DNA from: Physcomitrium patens
Taxonomy: Eukaryota; Streptophyta; Bryopsida; Funariales; Funariaceae
DNA: 64,000 nt
Direction: 5' to 3'
Assembly (NCBI RefSeq): GCF_000002425.4
Contig: NC_037259.1
Coordinates: 3,459,902-3,523,901 of the forward strand
The notes beneath the pieces are model-generated. The model made no database searches and had not been told where the DNA came from. It worked only from the letters and a program-made list of their open reading frames with translations. Numbering within the stretch: position 1 is the first letter of the stretch; each line of letters opens with the position of its first letter. Below are positions 1 to 12,463 of this stretch, one piece after another. The position numbers and the translations under genes were made by a program.

Positions 1-1396
1 CCTTTGCCCTTGATTTCTGTAACAGGACCTTCAACGGTGTCGACTTCATTGATTCATGATGCAACAGCTTCCTTTTCAACCTTGAACCTGTCTGATCTGA
101 ATTCCTTAGGTAATGGAACTGTGGTGACAAGGCCTCTTGATGCCCTTACAATGCCCCCGCCAGTGATAAGCGCGGGAACTTGGTTGGATCAGTATACTGA
201 TACTCCTCAATATACACCTTTAAGTACGGAGTCCTGGTTTCAGGATCAAAAAAGCGTTTTCATGAATTTTCCAGACAAGGGGGTGAGTGCAAGCGCAGTT
301 GTAGCGTCACAAGGCCAGAACGACGTTCGGTCACTATGGAGTTCAGAGCGTGAAATGTTGGAAAGGTACGGAATATCTGGGTTTGTCCCTAGCGGAACCA
401 CAGATGACCGCCTCAACGGAGAAACAGTTCCGAATTCGAGCCCTCTTTCACTCATAACTACTTCCGAGACAACGTCATCTTTTGAATCAGGAAAGTACAT
501 TGTGCCAGGTAATCGAGATACAATAGCACCTACTAGTAGCAGCTGGAATGTGAAGGAATACCCTGTTCAAAGCAGGGCTAGTCATCCTGTGATGCGTCCG
601 CCACCTGGTTTTGGACCTCTTCCAGGCAAGTCTGCAGCGAAACCAAATTTGGGCATCTCTCAGGGGTTATTTCAGCCTCCCAGTGCGTTCCAAAGTCAGA
701 AACCTAAAATCGGAGAAGATAACGTTGATGACTACGGATGGTTGGATGATTTCAGAAGTGTTAAGCCTGTTGCTCTTCAGTCTGGATATTCTGGGGAGAG
801 AGACTCCCAGCTTAGAAGTAACAGTCACAGTTTATGGTCTGTAAGTGATGGCATCATCAAGAGTGGAGCCTACGATAGCGCACCTTTCCCTTTTCCAGGT
901 ACCTATCCTGTTCCTTAACCTGAAGAAGATAGTTTTGTTTCTTGTTTCTTGTTTCTTGTTAATTTATTTGTTTAGGAAGGCTTTTAAGCTTGAATAGTAT
1001 GACCATTCTATATATGTATTCAATTCGATTTACCTTTTCCCCACAGATAACCGATTTTTATTTATTTATTTATTTTGTTATTTTATTCTAGTTCTTCCTC
1101 CAATGAAGATTTTATGTTTTGCAGGGATGGGGGCTCTGCATCATCGAAAATTCAATAGCATGGTTCCAACTCATATTCAAGCACAATCTTCCTACTCGGA
1201 ACCTCAGATCAATTACAGTGACATGCAGAAGCCCACTGATGAAGCCCAGTCGCAAGCAATAATTCAAGGAGACCTGCAACAGCTTCAGCACCAGCAACTT
1301 CAACATCAGCAGCTGATGTTCCTTCATCGCCAGCAACAACAATACCGGCAGCATCTGCCAGGGCAAATTCATTCACGTGATCCTTTTGTCTCTTAA
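1..1396 (+). CDS. SMG7: SMG7-like NMD factor, C-terminal part (5' truncated by window edge)
   Basis: The frame is open from the first base, so the gene begins outside the window. Two exons are seen, 1-898 and 1125-1396. The donor is CCAG|GTACCT, the acceptor TTTTGCAG|GG, and the phase-1 junction is consistent, giving 389 residues and a TAA stop. The fragment is Ser/Pro-rich and probably disordered. It carries an RPPPGFGPLPGK motif and an acidic DDYGWLDDF motif, which I recognise from the C-terminal region of plant SMG7/EST1 proteins. The last exon encodes a Gln-rich tail (QQLQHQQLQHQQ). SMG7 normally binds phosphorylated UPF1 through an N-terminal 14-3-3-like TPR domain and targets nonsense-containing mRNAs for decay; that domain is not in this window. 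The family call rests on the C-terminal motifs only, so it is good but not certain. Confidence 0.72.
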
Positions 1397-2700
1397 GATG
1401 GATGGCAGGATCTGGTAAGTTCATTGCATGATATGTATACTATCGAGAAATGTTGAAGATGCATAAGCCTTTGACATAGGAGTTTCTGATACCAAGTGAT
1501 GCCAATCGAGTCCCAATTTGTCTTATTCTGCCTCAAGGCGGGAAACTTCAATCGATTTACTTCGTGAGAGGCATCGCCTCGTGTGTATGAATGCTGCAGG
1601 TACTTTCACTTGTGGCAGGCAAGCTTAATCGTTCATCTTCCATTGCGGACCAGAGGAGCACCTCCAATATCCATGTCTGTTTTGCAGATCACATGAAGAG
1701 ATATCCCAGTTATAGCCCTGGACTGTCGGTGCTCTTGGTATCTTCTCTGGTGTTCACCAGTATGTTGTCGAGTTGATTTACTCAAGTACATCGCCTTCAA
1801 ACACCCAGGAGCTGAATTCTATTGGAGCAAGCGCAGGCTTCATTCATATTCTCTTCTAGTTGGTTTACTTGACGGTGTGTGAAGCTTTGTTTGTCCCTAC
1901 GAAATCGTTCCCTCGCAAGTAAGTGAAATTCCTCCTGTACTTTTTCGTTTTTGTTTGTTTTACTGTTAATTCAAGTTAGTTTTTAGAATTACTGAGGCTC
2001 AAGTCTTTGAAATCAGGCTCCTTCTCAGGTTCCTTGGTGTCTTGGCTATGTTGAATGATTCAGCAGCAAGGACTGGTATGTCACCATCATGTTTTACGCG
2101 ATGAACAAATTGATTGTAACTTTCTTGAGCGAAACTTGGTTACTTATGTATCGGATATTAAAGCACAATGTTCAACCCTCTAATGCTTGAATCCTTCTAG
2201 TGGATCTTGAAATTGCTGCGTCCTAACCTTCGACTTTGCTTGACAAATCGATAAGTTTTTAAGTTTGTGTAATTGTGGTCGACAATCATGTGGTCTTATG
2301 AACTTCATATTGCAAATCAAATACTCAATTCATCTAGAGATATGTCAGAGTTGGAATTGTAAAACTCCTGATAAGGGGCAATTACAAAACGTGTAATTTG
2401 AACATGAAACTATAGCACGTGATACTCATTCCATTTTGACCACTGTTTTTGTGGCCTACAATCTGGGAATGAACCACCTTGTAAACCTGTGATCTCTAAA
2501 GACGTATTGCATTTGTTGCGCATGCAGGAAAAGCAGGTGTTGGGATTGTCGAAAACAGACGTGGTTGCTCTGGTTTCTGGAGTGGACTTGTTCTATTTCT
2601 AGGACTAATTGTAGATGTTTTTGGTTCGAAGCTACTCCTGGTCAGGGTCTTAGTATTCTGGTACTGTTCACTACATATGAACCATCTCATCTTGTTATTA
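1397..2700 (+). other. Probable 3' UTR of the SMG7-like gene with predicted introns
   Basis: No convincing coding frame follows the TAA at 1394-1396, but strong splice signals do. Donor CTG|GTAAGT lies at 1414/1415, 18 nt after the stop. Candidate acceptors are GGCAG ending at 1618 and TTTGCAG ending at 1687. Donor CAA|GTAAGTG at 1918/1919 pairs with acceptor CTCCTTCTCAG ending at 2028 (a 110-nt intron). Donor CTG|GTATGT at 2075/2076 may pair with CATGCAG ending at 2527. Established knowledge: angiosperm SMG7 transcripts carry 3' UTR introns that make them NMD targets, a feedback control. The exact pairing here is inferred from the sequence alone. Confidence 0.5.
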
Positions 2701-4289
2701 ATGTTTGATGTAGACTTGCATACCTTGGGAGGAACCTAATGCAGGTCAACTCCTTAGAAGCAGCAGATTGTAAGGAGTGATTGTTTCGTGTTATCACAGT
2801 GTTATGTAGTTTTAACATGATCTGGTGGAATTTAGGGGGCATGTGTCTCAAGTTCTGGCGTTTTCTTCTAGCGGAAGGTGGACCCCATGAGCTTAGACCA
2901 GACAGCATGAGATGATGTTAGACCCTTTGTAAACCAAGTGTACTGCAGTTAATTTCAGTTTTTGATGTCGAAGCAAAATGGGTTCAGCAGTGTTATCGTT
3001 TTCTTATTTTGGGAGGTAGCCAAGACTGCAGCTCAGCACAATGTGGTCCTTGGCTTTCTCTCATGCTCTTGAAATTTTGGTTTTGTTGAGATCGTAGGAG
3101 CTTATACAATCTGCAAGGTGACCAATATCATGAGGAGTAAGATTAAATTCAAGGTTTTGTCATTTTTCCATTATTGTAAATTTTGCAACAAATCCAGAAA
3201 AGTTAGATTTATTGCAATATTTGTTTGAAACATGGCAGTATCGTCCCGAAATTCTCTTGGATGGTTAAATTTCAGTAATAAGCATCACAATGTCGGAATT
3301 TCACACGTGCATTACTTCGTTCTAAATCTTTATGGATTGAAATGTAATATATAGATTCGTTATCTTACAATTTTTTATTTGACTTATTCTAACCTGGAAA
3401 GGATCTACTTATGCATATTTAGTGATTTTTGTCTTTTACTTGGTTTGATCGCCTTCGATGATGCCGCTACATCGTTGCTTGCTTCTTTTATAGTATCATA
3501 CGAACCAAGCATAGCAATAATTTGTTGGTATTTGAACATCGTTTTAAACGATGCCATTTATTAGTTATAAATACATGGTTTAAATGTTACATTAGAAGTT
3601 GCATAATGATGTGATAGTTTCTATGTAGAGAAAAGACGAGTTTTCATTTCATTTTTTTTTGATAAACTTGTAATTTTAGTTATATGTAATCTTAATATAT
3701 TTGCAAAGTTAACAAGTATAACGGTCCTGCCCCCATTTGCTGGCACCCACTGTAAGCTTCACTAGACATTCACTAAGGTTGATAGCGCACAATTACAACT
3801 GAAGGTTAGTCCTGATCAATGTTCATCCATCAACGATACGTCTAAGAATCACTGTAAATTTCCAGCACGTTATCCAAGATTATCAAATATCTGCCATTTG
3901 AGGTTTCAAAAGCACGAAACCGAATACAAGTTTTCTCCTTTACTATCCTTTTTATATTAAAAAAAGAAAAAATATACAAGAAAAAATCTATGTCCAAATT
4001 CACTTTCAATTAGATACTAAGGGCCCGGTGTAGATCACCACTTATCTGAGAAACTCTCATTCATAATTCGGACCAAAACACTAGATACAACCAGATATGA
4101 CTCGATGTCGAACACTTTGGTCTCTTTTCGCATACTACCCTGTAGTGAGCCACTGTTTCTCATTCATATCCAATGGTGTAGTCCCTGTACGATACAAGGC
4201 ACTTGTGGCGAAAAAGACGAGCCTTTATCTCCTTCAATAATAAGTTTGTAGTAGCTGATGGCAATTGCAAATTTCTTCACTTTCAAATG
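2701..4289. other. Intergenic stretch between converging genes
   Basis: This is the 3'-to-3' gap between the SMG7-like gene and the DUF3755 gene. The base composition is moderately AT-rich, with stops in all frames at short intervals. It probably contains the end of the SMG7 3' UTR and, towards 4000-4289, the 3' UTR of the minus-strand gene. No repeat or RNA gene was recognised. Confidence 0.5.
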
Positions 4290-6151
4290 CTAAGCTGCTG
4301 ACGGCTGAGGTGTAGGCTGAGGAAGAATACTGTCTGCCAGCTCTGAGTTCAATTTCACTGGCAAGGGAGGCATTTGGCTCATTATCCCTGGCATGGACAT
4401 CATTCTGCACCAGTTGAAAACAAGGAAGCGTCTTTCTATCAGTTGTAGGACGTATAAAGAAACAGAATATGTAAATCATCCATCGAAGAAGATTATCTTC
4501 AAGAAATGATGATGAACAACAATTTAGTGCCACTCATAGACACAGTGCCAAGGATCCCAAGGTCCGACAACAATTAGCATTGGCGATGAATTAAATGTGT
4601 TCCTGTGACACAATCAACTTACCCATTCAAAATAGCATAGATGTTATCCCTAACCTGCACCAATAAGTCCGTATTCTCTTGAGCCTGTACAAGCCATAGC
4701 CTTAGAAACAGTCCAACCAATATACCCACAGCCAACATTCTTTGCTGGCCGAATTACTAAATTTACAGAATTCATATTCATACTAAAAGTCCTTTCTCCT
4801 TCAAACAGTCTTATCCAAATAAGAAAGATATCTAAAAAGTGATGAGTGCTTCTGCACAAAGTAGACAAAAGCCAATCCACCTAGCAGAGAGTCCGCTGAC
4901 AACGTCTACTTGGAAAGGAAGCGGCGTTCAAAGTTGAGACTAAGGATATCAGAAAATATACCTGAGAAGCAGCAAGGTTTGCTCTGATCTTCAAGATCGC
5001 CTGAGAATTCACCTCGAGAAGCTTGCCAGTTGTGCCGCCAATGGCTGCTTTCAAAATGAATCTTAGAATTATGCATCGACCGCTACCAGCACAAAACATC
5101 TCCCATGTAGATTTTATTTTAAAATAATAATATTAATAAAATAACAGAAGAAGAAGTAGAAGAAGAAGATAATGAGTAAAGTTGAACAACTCGTGTAACA
5201 TCAATAAATGGTATCCACACAAGAAGAAATAAGAATTAATGCCTTGGCACAATCGAAGACCTTCAAAGGAAATGCCGTCGTCAGTTTCCATTGGTGGAAG
5301 GGGTGCAGTATACATGGGTACTGCAGAATGTCCCTGCTTGTAGAACGCCTGCAAATTCGCCCTCAACCAAATGCTAAGATTATAATTCTTCAGAACAGCA
5401 AAATATTATCCAAAGCATGTGGATGAACCTCTAACCTTCTGTAGATGGAGCATTAAAAAATTAAAATAATGGATCAAAGATTACACCTTCTGGTCGTTGT
5501 GACTTTTAGCAGCGAGTTCTTCCGACTTACGCTTGGCATCTTCATTTTTCTGCACAATTCGAGTTCGGAGTTGAACACTCATTGACATGAGATAAACATG
5601 TGTCCACAGCTAAAATGAAATGCTATAAACATACTGGACCGCAATCCAAACCCAGTTACGACATGCATAGGCCGAAAAGCCTACGGCATTATTTACTATG
5701 GAATTCTTCAGAGCCACTTTCAACTTAAATGCTCCATGTGAATAGACCCATCAGTGCAGAACAGATTCCGATTGCTCAGAAACCCTTACAGAGAGCCAAT
5801 GGCATCGCAAAGCAACGTCACGAACTGTTTTGTCCGGCAGCAGAGCGGCGATCTTGACATATTTGGACATACTGCTCGACTCATTAGCAAACCTGTCAAT
5901 GCACACGCACTTTGATCAACTAACCGTGGCTGCCAACTACCAGCTAATCCAATGCTTTTTATTCAAATCACCTCAAATGGAGTAAGGAAAGGCAATTCAT
6001 TCCTCCATGAAACTCTCAATCAAATGTCACAACAAGGTAGAGCAGTCAGTATAGTTTAAGAACATTTGACCCTTGACAAACATGGGAAAACTACTGGCAA
6101 TCAAATTGAGGGAAACGTAGCAAGCAGACGCACAATTAATTCACGGCGAAA

Positions 6152-6187
<36 letters not shown>

Positions 6188-6387
6188 AAAAATGGTTGAA
6201 CTCACTTGACGAGGTTCTCATTTAGAATGCTCTGCTCCGAGGGACTCCACTCCAAATCAAGACCCGTATCGTGCAGCAGAAGCTGAAGACCATGAGTGCG
6301 CTCACCCCCCTCCGTCCCTTTACTACCAGTCATGGCCGTACCCTCCGATCCCTCACTCTTAATGCTAACACTCGGCGGGGCACCCAT
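4290..6387 (-). CDS. DUF3755 family nuclear protein with SANT/Myb-like N-terminal domain
   Basis: Seven minus-strand exons: 6206-6387, 5790-5892, 5487-5549, 5261-5348, 4962-5047, 4623-4654 and 4290-4404. All introns are GT-AG and the phases agree, giving 222 residues and a TAG stop. Residues about 42-95 form a SANT/Myb-like helix set (GLDLEWSPSEQ, then KYVKIAALLPDKTVRDVALRC), followed by a charged Lys/Glu linker. The C-terminal half has the family signature: a METDDGISFE segment, an AAIGGTTGKLLEVNSQA segment and a Pro-rich MPGIMSQMPPLPVKLN block near the end. These match my memory of plant DUF3755 proteins. The molecular role is not firmly established to my knowledge; a chromatin or transcription link is suggested by the SANT-like fold. 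The start is the first ATG in frame. One exon is only 32 nt. It converges on the SMG7-like gene and is tandem with PSB28. Confidence 0.85.
6156..6184. repeat. (TA)n microsatellite in intron 1 of the DUF3755 gene
   Basis: An uninterrupted TA dinucleotide run of about 14 copies lies just inside the first intron, about 20 nt from the donor at 6205. Length variation here could alter the spacing behind the 5' splice site, but there is no direct sign of an effect. Confidence 0.9.
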
Positions 6388-7130
6388 GTGGAATCAATCC
6401 CACATCACCACCACCAACAACAACAACAACGATCAATCACTGATCGACGCCACTAAAAAAATTCCCAACAAAACAAAAATAAGAAGGAAAAAAATAAAAT
6501 AAAAAATAAAATAAAATCCACGCACTACTCCTTCTCCTCCTCCCCGTCGTCGTCCTTCTACCCTACTCCCCAAACTCCCACACCCAAACCCCCTCGTCGG
6601 CTCACCTCCAGCCCTTCCCTACAACACCACCGTCCCCGCAACAACGCCATAGCCGATCAACATCACCCTCCGGTCATGAAAAACTCCCAACCCACAACCC
6701 GGTTCCAGTCAAATTAGCCAGCGTCGAAGCGTTACAGATGCGAAATGCTACTGTGGGTCGAGTCCAGCTCTCTCGCGGAATCGAGGAATCGTTTGCGGCA
6801 CGCCATAATAGCAACTATTGCTCCTCCTCGACAAAGTTGCCATGCCCCCCCCCCTCTTCCCTGCCATTCCCGTGTGCCTTCCTCAGCAGCTGGGCTCGCT
6901 CTTCAAGGTGCCCTGCCTCTGTTACCCCTGTCAGGGTGGCTTATTTCTTCCCTCATCTTTTGCCATATTGGCTTCTTTCCCTCCCTATTTTTTTTTTCCT
7001 TTCCGGTGGTAGTGGGGGGTTTGACCGTGTCGTGGTCACAGGACCGTTGCCGCGTCACTCTGATGCTCCTTTTCCGAGCCCTTGGAATTGTATAATAATT
7101 CTTCTCCTTCTGTGTGTGTGTGTGTCTTTA
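6388..7130 (-). promoter_or_regulatory. Leader/promoter zone of the DUF3755 gene
   Basis: The sequence upstream of the ATG at 6387 changes from A-rich (6415-6515, with a CAA repeat) to a C-rich, pyrimidine-rich zone at 6525-7010. The composition differs sharply from the AT-rich DNA that begins near 7130. Such C/T-rich zones sit upstream of most genes in this window, so I read it as the core promoter and 5' UTR. No TATA box or transcription start can be fixed. Short frames of up to about 130 codons across 6738-7139 have no recognisable protein features. Confidence 0.45.
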
Positions 7131-8840
7131 AATAACTAAGTTGATAAAAAAAGCATGTTTAGTTATTTATTGGATGTGGTGTAAAATACAAAATGTTTCT
7201 TCTTATTTAGATTCTAATTCTGAAAGTTTATTTATATTTATTTTTAAATATGTCTAAAATCCAATTTATAGGAGGAAATTTGAGTACTCAATATCATGAA
7301 TTAGAATTTTAATCAATGGCTTCGAAAAATTAAAATATGATTAGAAAATATTTTTTTATTGAAATTTTAATTTTATTTTTTTTAATAAAAAAAATCTTGC
7401 ACAACTACAGATTACTTTTATAACATCATTCAAGTATTTGAATTATTTATTTGATGTTTTAGAGTGCTCCCTGATGTAGGATAATTGAATGTATTGCAGT
7501 TCATATGAACTTTAAAATCTTGATATTTATACACTTATGTTAAATATGTCTCTAACAGAATTTGTTGAAGAGAATAAATGATTTCTGAAATTTTGATGAA
7601 AAGGTGTTTTCTAATATTTTCTAATATTTTTTTTCATATTGGTCTTCTTTTGTGATTAGGCTTTAATTACTAAAATTCTTATTGGTCTAATTAGATGTAC
7701 ACTTATTGCAAGTATAATTGGACTAAGGACTCAATTATGAGCAAGTGCATTTAATGTTGTTTTTATAAATCATTTTGGTTTTTCATTTGCAATGGCTCCT
7801 CAAATCCAAATGCCACATCATTATCAACAATAGAAAAAATTTGCATTTACAAAATCATACCAAAAGCTTGCTTACACCTTGAATTACTTCTATCTTATAA
7901 AGAACAAAGACAAAGTGGATAATTGTGTAGCAAAGTGCACAAGAAATATTTACTAAGTTTAGCTCAATCTATCCTCCATTCTTGCACTCTTGAATGCTTC
8001 TTTTGAAATCTTGAGTGTATAATGAACTTAAGCCTCTATAACTTGCCATTCTTTGTTTTTGGTGTAAACATGTTTTTTTTGCATTATTTATTGTGGACCA
8101 TAGAATAAAATTAGTTCTCAAAATCATACTTAAGCATTGAACATTGTTATTTTTTGGGGCATTAATTAATGAAGGGCATTAATTTATGGGACCACAATAA
8201 TCTACATGCCTGTACAATTGAAGTAAATGGCACCATGGGTGTTCAAAAATTGACTTTTGGAGTTTTTTGTATCTCTAGATTTGGATTCACTCTCCTACAG
8301 TAAGATTTATTTCTTGAATAGTTAATTATTTTTTAAAAAGAGACTAAAACCGGGTTGGGATTTAAGAATGACGAAAGTAAACCGCTGTATTTCCAAGTTT
8401 GATTTCGTTACACCCATATTACTTGGCCTGAACAAGAAACCATATCATCCACAAGGCAGGAATGGAAAGATTTATGACCCTCATTATCACCGACAGCGAG
8501 ATATTTACTATTTCAAGAACAGAAACGTAGTAATCCACAACTGGGTTCATTCGCTTCGGATAGCACATGTTAGGATGAGCAAACATCTCACACGACAAAG
8601 AAGGATGATGCCAACTTCATAGTAGCAAAGACGAAAGCGAAGAGGAGAAGGAAGAGAATGCATTGTCCAAAGGCAACAGACAATGCAGACAGAGAGAACC
8701 AAAAACAATAACAATAAACAACCACACCCAAAAGCAAGGGCAGCAGAAGGTTTCATAAGAATCTCAAGTGGTACTCATTCTATCAGTTACAAGATGTGCA
8801 TTCTGATGTACAGCAAATAAAAACACTAGGCCTATGGCAG
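7131..8840. other. AT-rich intergenic DNA without recognised genes
   Basis: The stretch is AT-rich with many short homopolymer runs and frequent stops in all frames. One 84-codon frame at 8368-8622 has no family features. The part closest to 9035 may be the distal 3' UTR of PSB28. Confidence 0.5.
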
Positions 8841-9035
8841 CGTGCAGTTCTCTGCAAGACAAAGAGCTCCTAAGGAAACCTCGAATGGTCTAGTGCACAT
8901 GATGAATTTGCAAAAGCATGGTTGGGGAAGTACCGGCTTGAGGGACTACGGTAGTAAAAAAAAACAAAATTCGAACCAGGGAATAAGCTGGTTACTAAAG
9001 CAACAAAAAATAAAAATAAAATAAAAATAATGGAT

Positions 9036-10420
9036 TCAACTCTTCACAAACCCCAGCTGGTTCTCCTTAGCGTAGCGCTCCATGAAGCGCATGAACCGGT
9101 CCCATTCGGTGGTGTTGCGCATGATGTACTGGCTCTCGATCTTGGATGGTTTGCCATTGAGGAATTTGGCACTTACATCGACAGTGGACAAGACACCTTC
9201 CTCGTCCAACATGTAGAGGCCAGTGATGTCTCCAAGCTCCCGAGATGAGTCGAAGACTGACGGCTGGTCGAACACGAAAATGGCCTTGCCATTGGTTCCA
9301 TCTGGGGATCTTGTCAACCTGATCTCAGGAACACTGCGTTCGTCTACTCCTCGGATGAACTGGAGCACTGGCTTCACCTGCATGGTCACTACCGATCTGC
9401 TCGTCTTTCCACCACTGACATCAGACATCTGCAGGGCTGATGTGAGCTCGCTCACGCTACCAGCGAATCCTAAGCGCACGCTGCTTGTGGCTGCACTTCG
9501 GCAAATTAATCCTGCAAGCAATCAACCAAGAGAAGAATGAGAATTCTGGGCAAGGAAGTGTTTACTTCACTACACAAAAGAGTTTTGCCTCTTCCAGCTA
9601 GTAGGGCGAAGTATGTGCAGGATACTGGTCACCACTTCGTGGCAAGTAATACACTAGGTAAATGCTCAACGGCCCACTGCGAAATAATGTACTCTTGATA
9701 ATATCCGATGATCATACATGAACCTGAGAGTATACAACTCTTCTTCATCGTTTCCTACTCATAATTGATCACCATTAGATGCGCTGGAGACCCGTCATTT
9801 GGTGCTTATCCTAAATGCGGTAACAATTTTCACATAACTGTAAAACAGTCAATTCACTGGCTCCAATTTATGGCAGTGAGTAATCCCTCCCTTCCTCCCC
9901 TCCCACAAGTGAAAAAGAAAATCTGGTAAATGCAGCAATTGTACGTACAGAATCTCGGACAACCCCAGCGAAACCAATTTCGAGGTATCTAAGCAGCTTC
10001 TGCATCAACTACTCAGACAAGAGTACATTTCCCATAGCCACGCCAGCTCTGCACGGCAATGCCAAGACATGACCAATCTTTCGTTCTGCCTAACTACGAC
10101 TCCGACTGACACCAAAATTCTAACCCACATCAGCAATTCAGGTACAGACTTCTCCCCACCACAGGTCTCACAATTCCAATCCTAAGGACCAGGCTGGTTA
10201 CACACACAGCAATGCGAGCAAATCGACATCGTCAATTCCAACCCAAATGCAGAGCTAGAACGACAAAAAAAAACCCACCAGAGCTTAAAGAGGATAACAT
10301 TTGGCCCGACGCGCGCCCTCGCCCCGCCCCGCTACTGGTAGTAGCAGCAGCACCAGTGATCTGCATCCCGGTGACGCACGGCAACGTGACCGCCATGGAG
10401 GGAGCTGCTGCTACGACCAT
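9036..10420 (-). CDS. PSB28: Photosystem II assembly factor Psb28, chloroplast precursor
   Basis: Two minus-strand exons, 10279-10420 and 9036-9511, joined by a GT-AG intron (donor TCTG|GTGGGT, acceptor TTGCAG|GA, phase 1), give 205 residues and a TGA stop. Residues 1 to about 90 are rich in Ala, Ser, Thr and Gly with few acids, as expected of a plastid transit peptide. The mature part starts near QVKPVLQFIRGVDE and carries the conserved Psb28 blocks RLTRSPDGTNG, AIFVFDQPSVFD, GDITGLYMLDEEG, DVSAKFLNGKP and EWDRFMRFMERYAKEN, ending in GFVKS. Psb28 binds early photosystem II assembly intermediates (the CP47 side) on the thylakoid stroma face and takes part in assembly and repair. The start is the first ATG of an exon that keeps phase; a second ATG eight codons in could also serve. 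The intron separates most of the transit peptide from the mature protein. Confidence 0.95.
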
Positions 10421-11010
10421 TGCTACTCTTCTTCGTCCGACACCCTAGCCACCCGCAAAGCTCACAGACAATAAAAACCCAATTCAGAAACGAGGGAACA
10501 GTGATACAAATGAGCGAGGGAGTGTTGTGGTGGTAGTAGTGGTGGTGCCGTGCTCACCTCCTCTCCTCTCGTCTAGCCTTGCCTTGCTTTCCTGGCTTTC
10601 CTGGCCCTGGCCTTGATTGATTGCGGCGCTCTCTCTGGCTCGCTCGCTGGGTGTGGCTCTTATCACTGGATAGGATTGAGAGGACTCATTGGTCCACGTT
10701 CTCCAGACCGGATTCACAATTCCATGCTCTCTCTCTCGTTGGAACCCGCTCCCTTCATTCCAACGCCTGCTGTGTGTGTCTACTGTGAGGAGATTCTGGA
10801 TGCTTCTGTCTGTCTGTCTGTTTGGGTGAGGATTCGTATCTCCACCCGCTTTCTTTTTCGGCATTTGAGCTGTTTCTGCATTTTGCCTCTTCCATCCCTC
10901 CGTCTTCCCATCTCCTGCCTTCGCTTCTACCACCCCCCACCTCAGACTTTTGAGTTCTCTCATTGGGGTATTATTGTTATTGTTGTTGGATTTTGGTTTT
11001 GATTTTAATG
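10421..11010 (-). promoter_or_regulatory. Leader/promoter zone of PSB28
   Basis: Directly upstream of the PSB28 ATG lies a GC-richer zone with pyrimidine-rich runs on the plus strand (purine-rich in the minus-strand transcript) and a short TCTG repeat near 10808-10822. AT-rich desert starts at about 11000. I infer the promoter and 5' UTR here. A 159-codon minus-strand frame at 10484-10963 is low-complexity and looks like leader sequence, not a gene. Confidence 0.45.
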
Positions 11011-11172
11011 GTGTGTATTCACAATAGTCTAAGGAAATTCTTGGATGTGATTTTGGTTTCCAATTGTCTGGTATGATTCTTACACGGCAAATTATCCAAT
11101 TTTGATTGAATCGAACTTTTTGCCATTCTAAAGGTGAAATTGGAGTCTGACTTATCTTTCTATTTGGAAATA

Positions 11173-11178
<6 letters not shown>

Positions 11179-11205
<27 letters not shown>
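11179..11205. repeat. Poly-T homopolymer
   Basis: About 27 consecutive T residues, followed after one G by seven more. It lies at the edge of the AT-rich block. It could be an old poly(A) tail of a retroelement in minus orientation, but no element body is recognisable beside it. Confidence 0.85.
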
Positions 11206-12372
11206 GTTTTTTTAAAGTTGATTGTAGTAATTTGGTTCTATTTTGGCCTATATGTATGTTCTAATAGACTAATAATAAGCATTGGGATAAAATTGAATAG
11301 TATTTATTGGATCAATAACTAGTATAATTATTTTTGATTTTTTTGGTTTTTTAAAATTAATAGCTTTTATAATCTTAGAAATTCTTTTTATTTTGGATTT
11401 TATAGTATAAGTGATATTTTTTATGACAATATATCAATTATAGTTGGTCTTTGTTTTATTTTAAAACTCTTAGTTGGTTCTAAACTTAATATGCATATAT
11501 ATTATTAGATACTAGTAATATTTTTTTATGTTTTAATATATATACAAAATAATATATTAACTTAAAGGCTAAACAAAGAATCAAGTCTTCTATAATCTTT
11601 TTTAAATACTACAATTTAGATAATTATTGCAATCATAAAGGAAATTCTTTTAAGTATTTAAAATATAGTGAATTAATATGTTTTGTAGTACAAGCTTAAA
11701 ATTATTAGATGCTTCTTTAAATATCTAAAATCTTTAATTCATATATTAAAGTTTTTTTTGTTAATATTTTTTAATTTAATTTAATATATGAAATCTATCA
11801 ATATTAAAAAATTAATAATCATATTAAATTAACTTATTACAAGTTGCATAAAAGATTTTGCATTTATTGAGCCTCATTTATTTTATTTTTAAATTTTTTT
11901 AATCTGTGTCTTTCATATTTTAAACCATCAAGTTGATCTAAAATCTCATTTTGTGATGTACTTTAAATATTTATTAAAATTTTGGCTATTACTTTCTTTT
12001 GTCTATTTATTTTACAAATATAAGAGTTATGATGTAAAATTGTAGCTTCTTATAGAACTAGTCTTATGGTTTATATTTTAATTTGAATTAAGAGTGTATG
12101 TTATTAAACAATTGCATTTGTAATTAACTCCAGATTATCACAGTACAACAACATTGACTCTAGATATGTATGTAATACATTATTCATAATTATCTTTAAA
12201 TAATTTTATTTGATATTTCTTATTAAGATGCATTTGTACTATTTTTACTCTTCCAAGATGTATATTGGTAATATATATAACATTCTAAGCAATGAGCTAT
12301 CCAAAATTCTTACTTTCTCATGAACAATTAATAAGAATTTTTATATTTAACTTACACTTTAATCTCAATTTT

Positions 12373-12463
12373 ATATTTTATTTTAGATCTTATATTATCT
12401 CTACTTATATTTATATATATATATATATAAATATAAGTAGAGATAATATAAGATCTAAAATAA

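Noticed and set aside
6738-7139. 133-codon plus-strand frame
   Set aside because: Pro/Ser/Phe-rich translation of pyrimidine-rich promoter DNA upstream of the DUF3755 gene; no domain and no splice support.
10484-10963. 159-codon minus-strand frame upstream of PSB28
   Set aside because: It is in the leader of PSB28, with low-complexity Thr and charged runs, and no family features.
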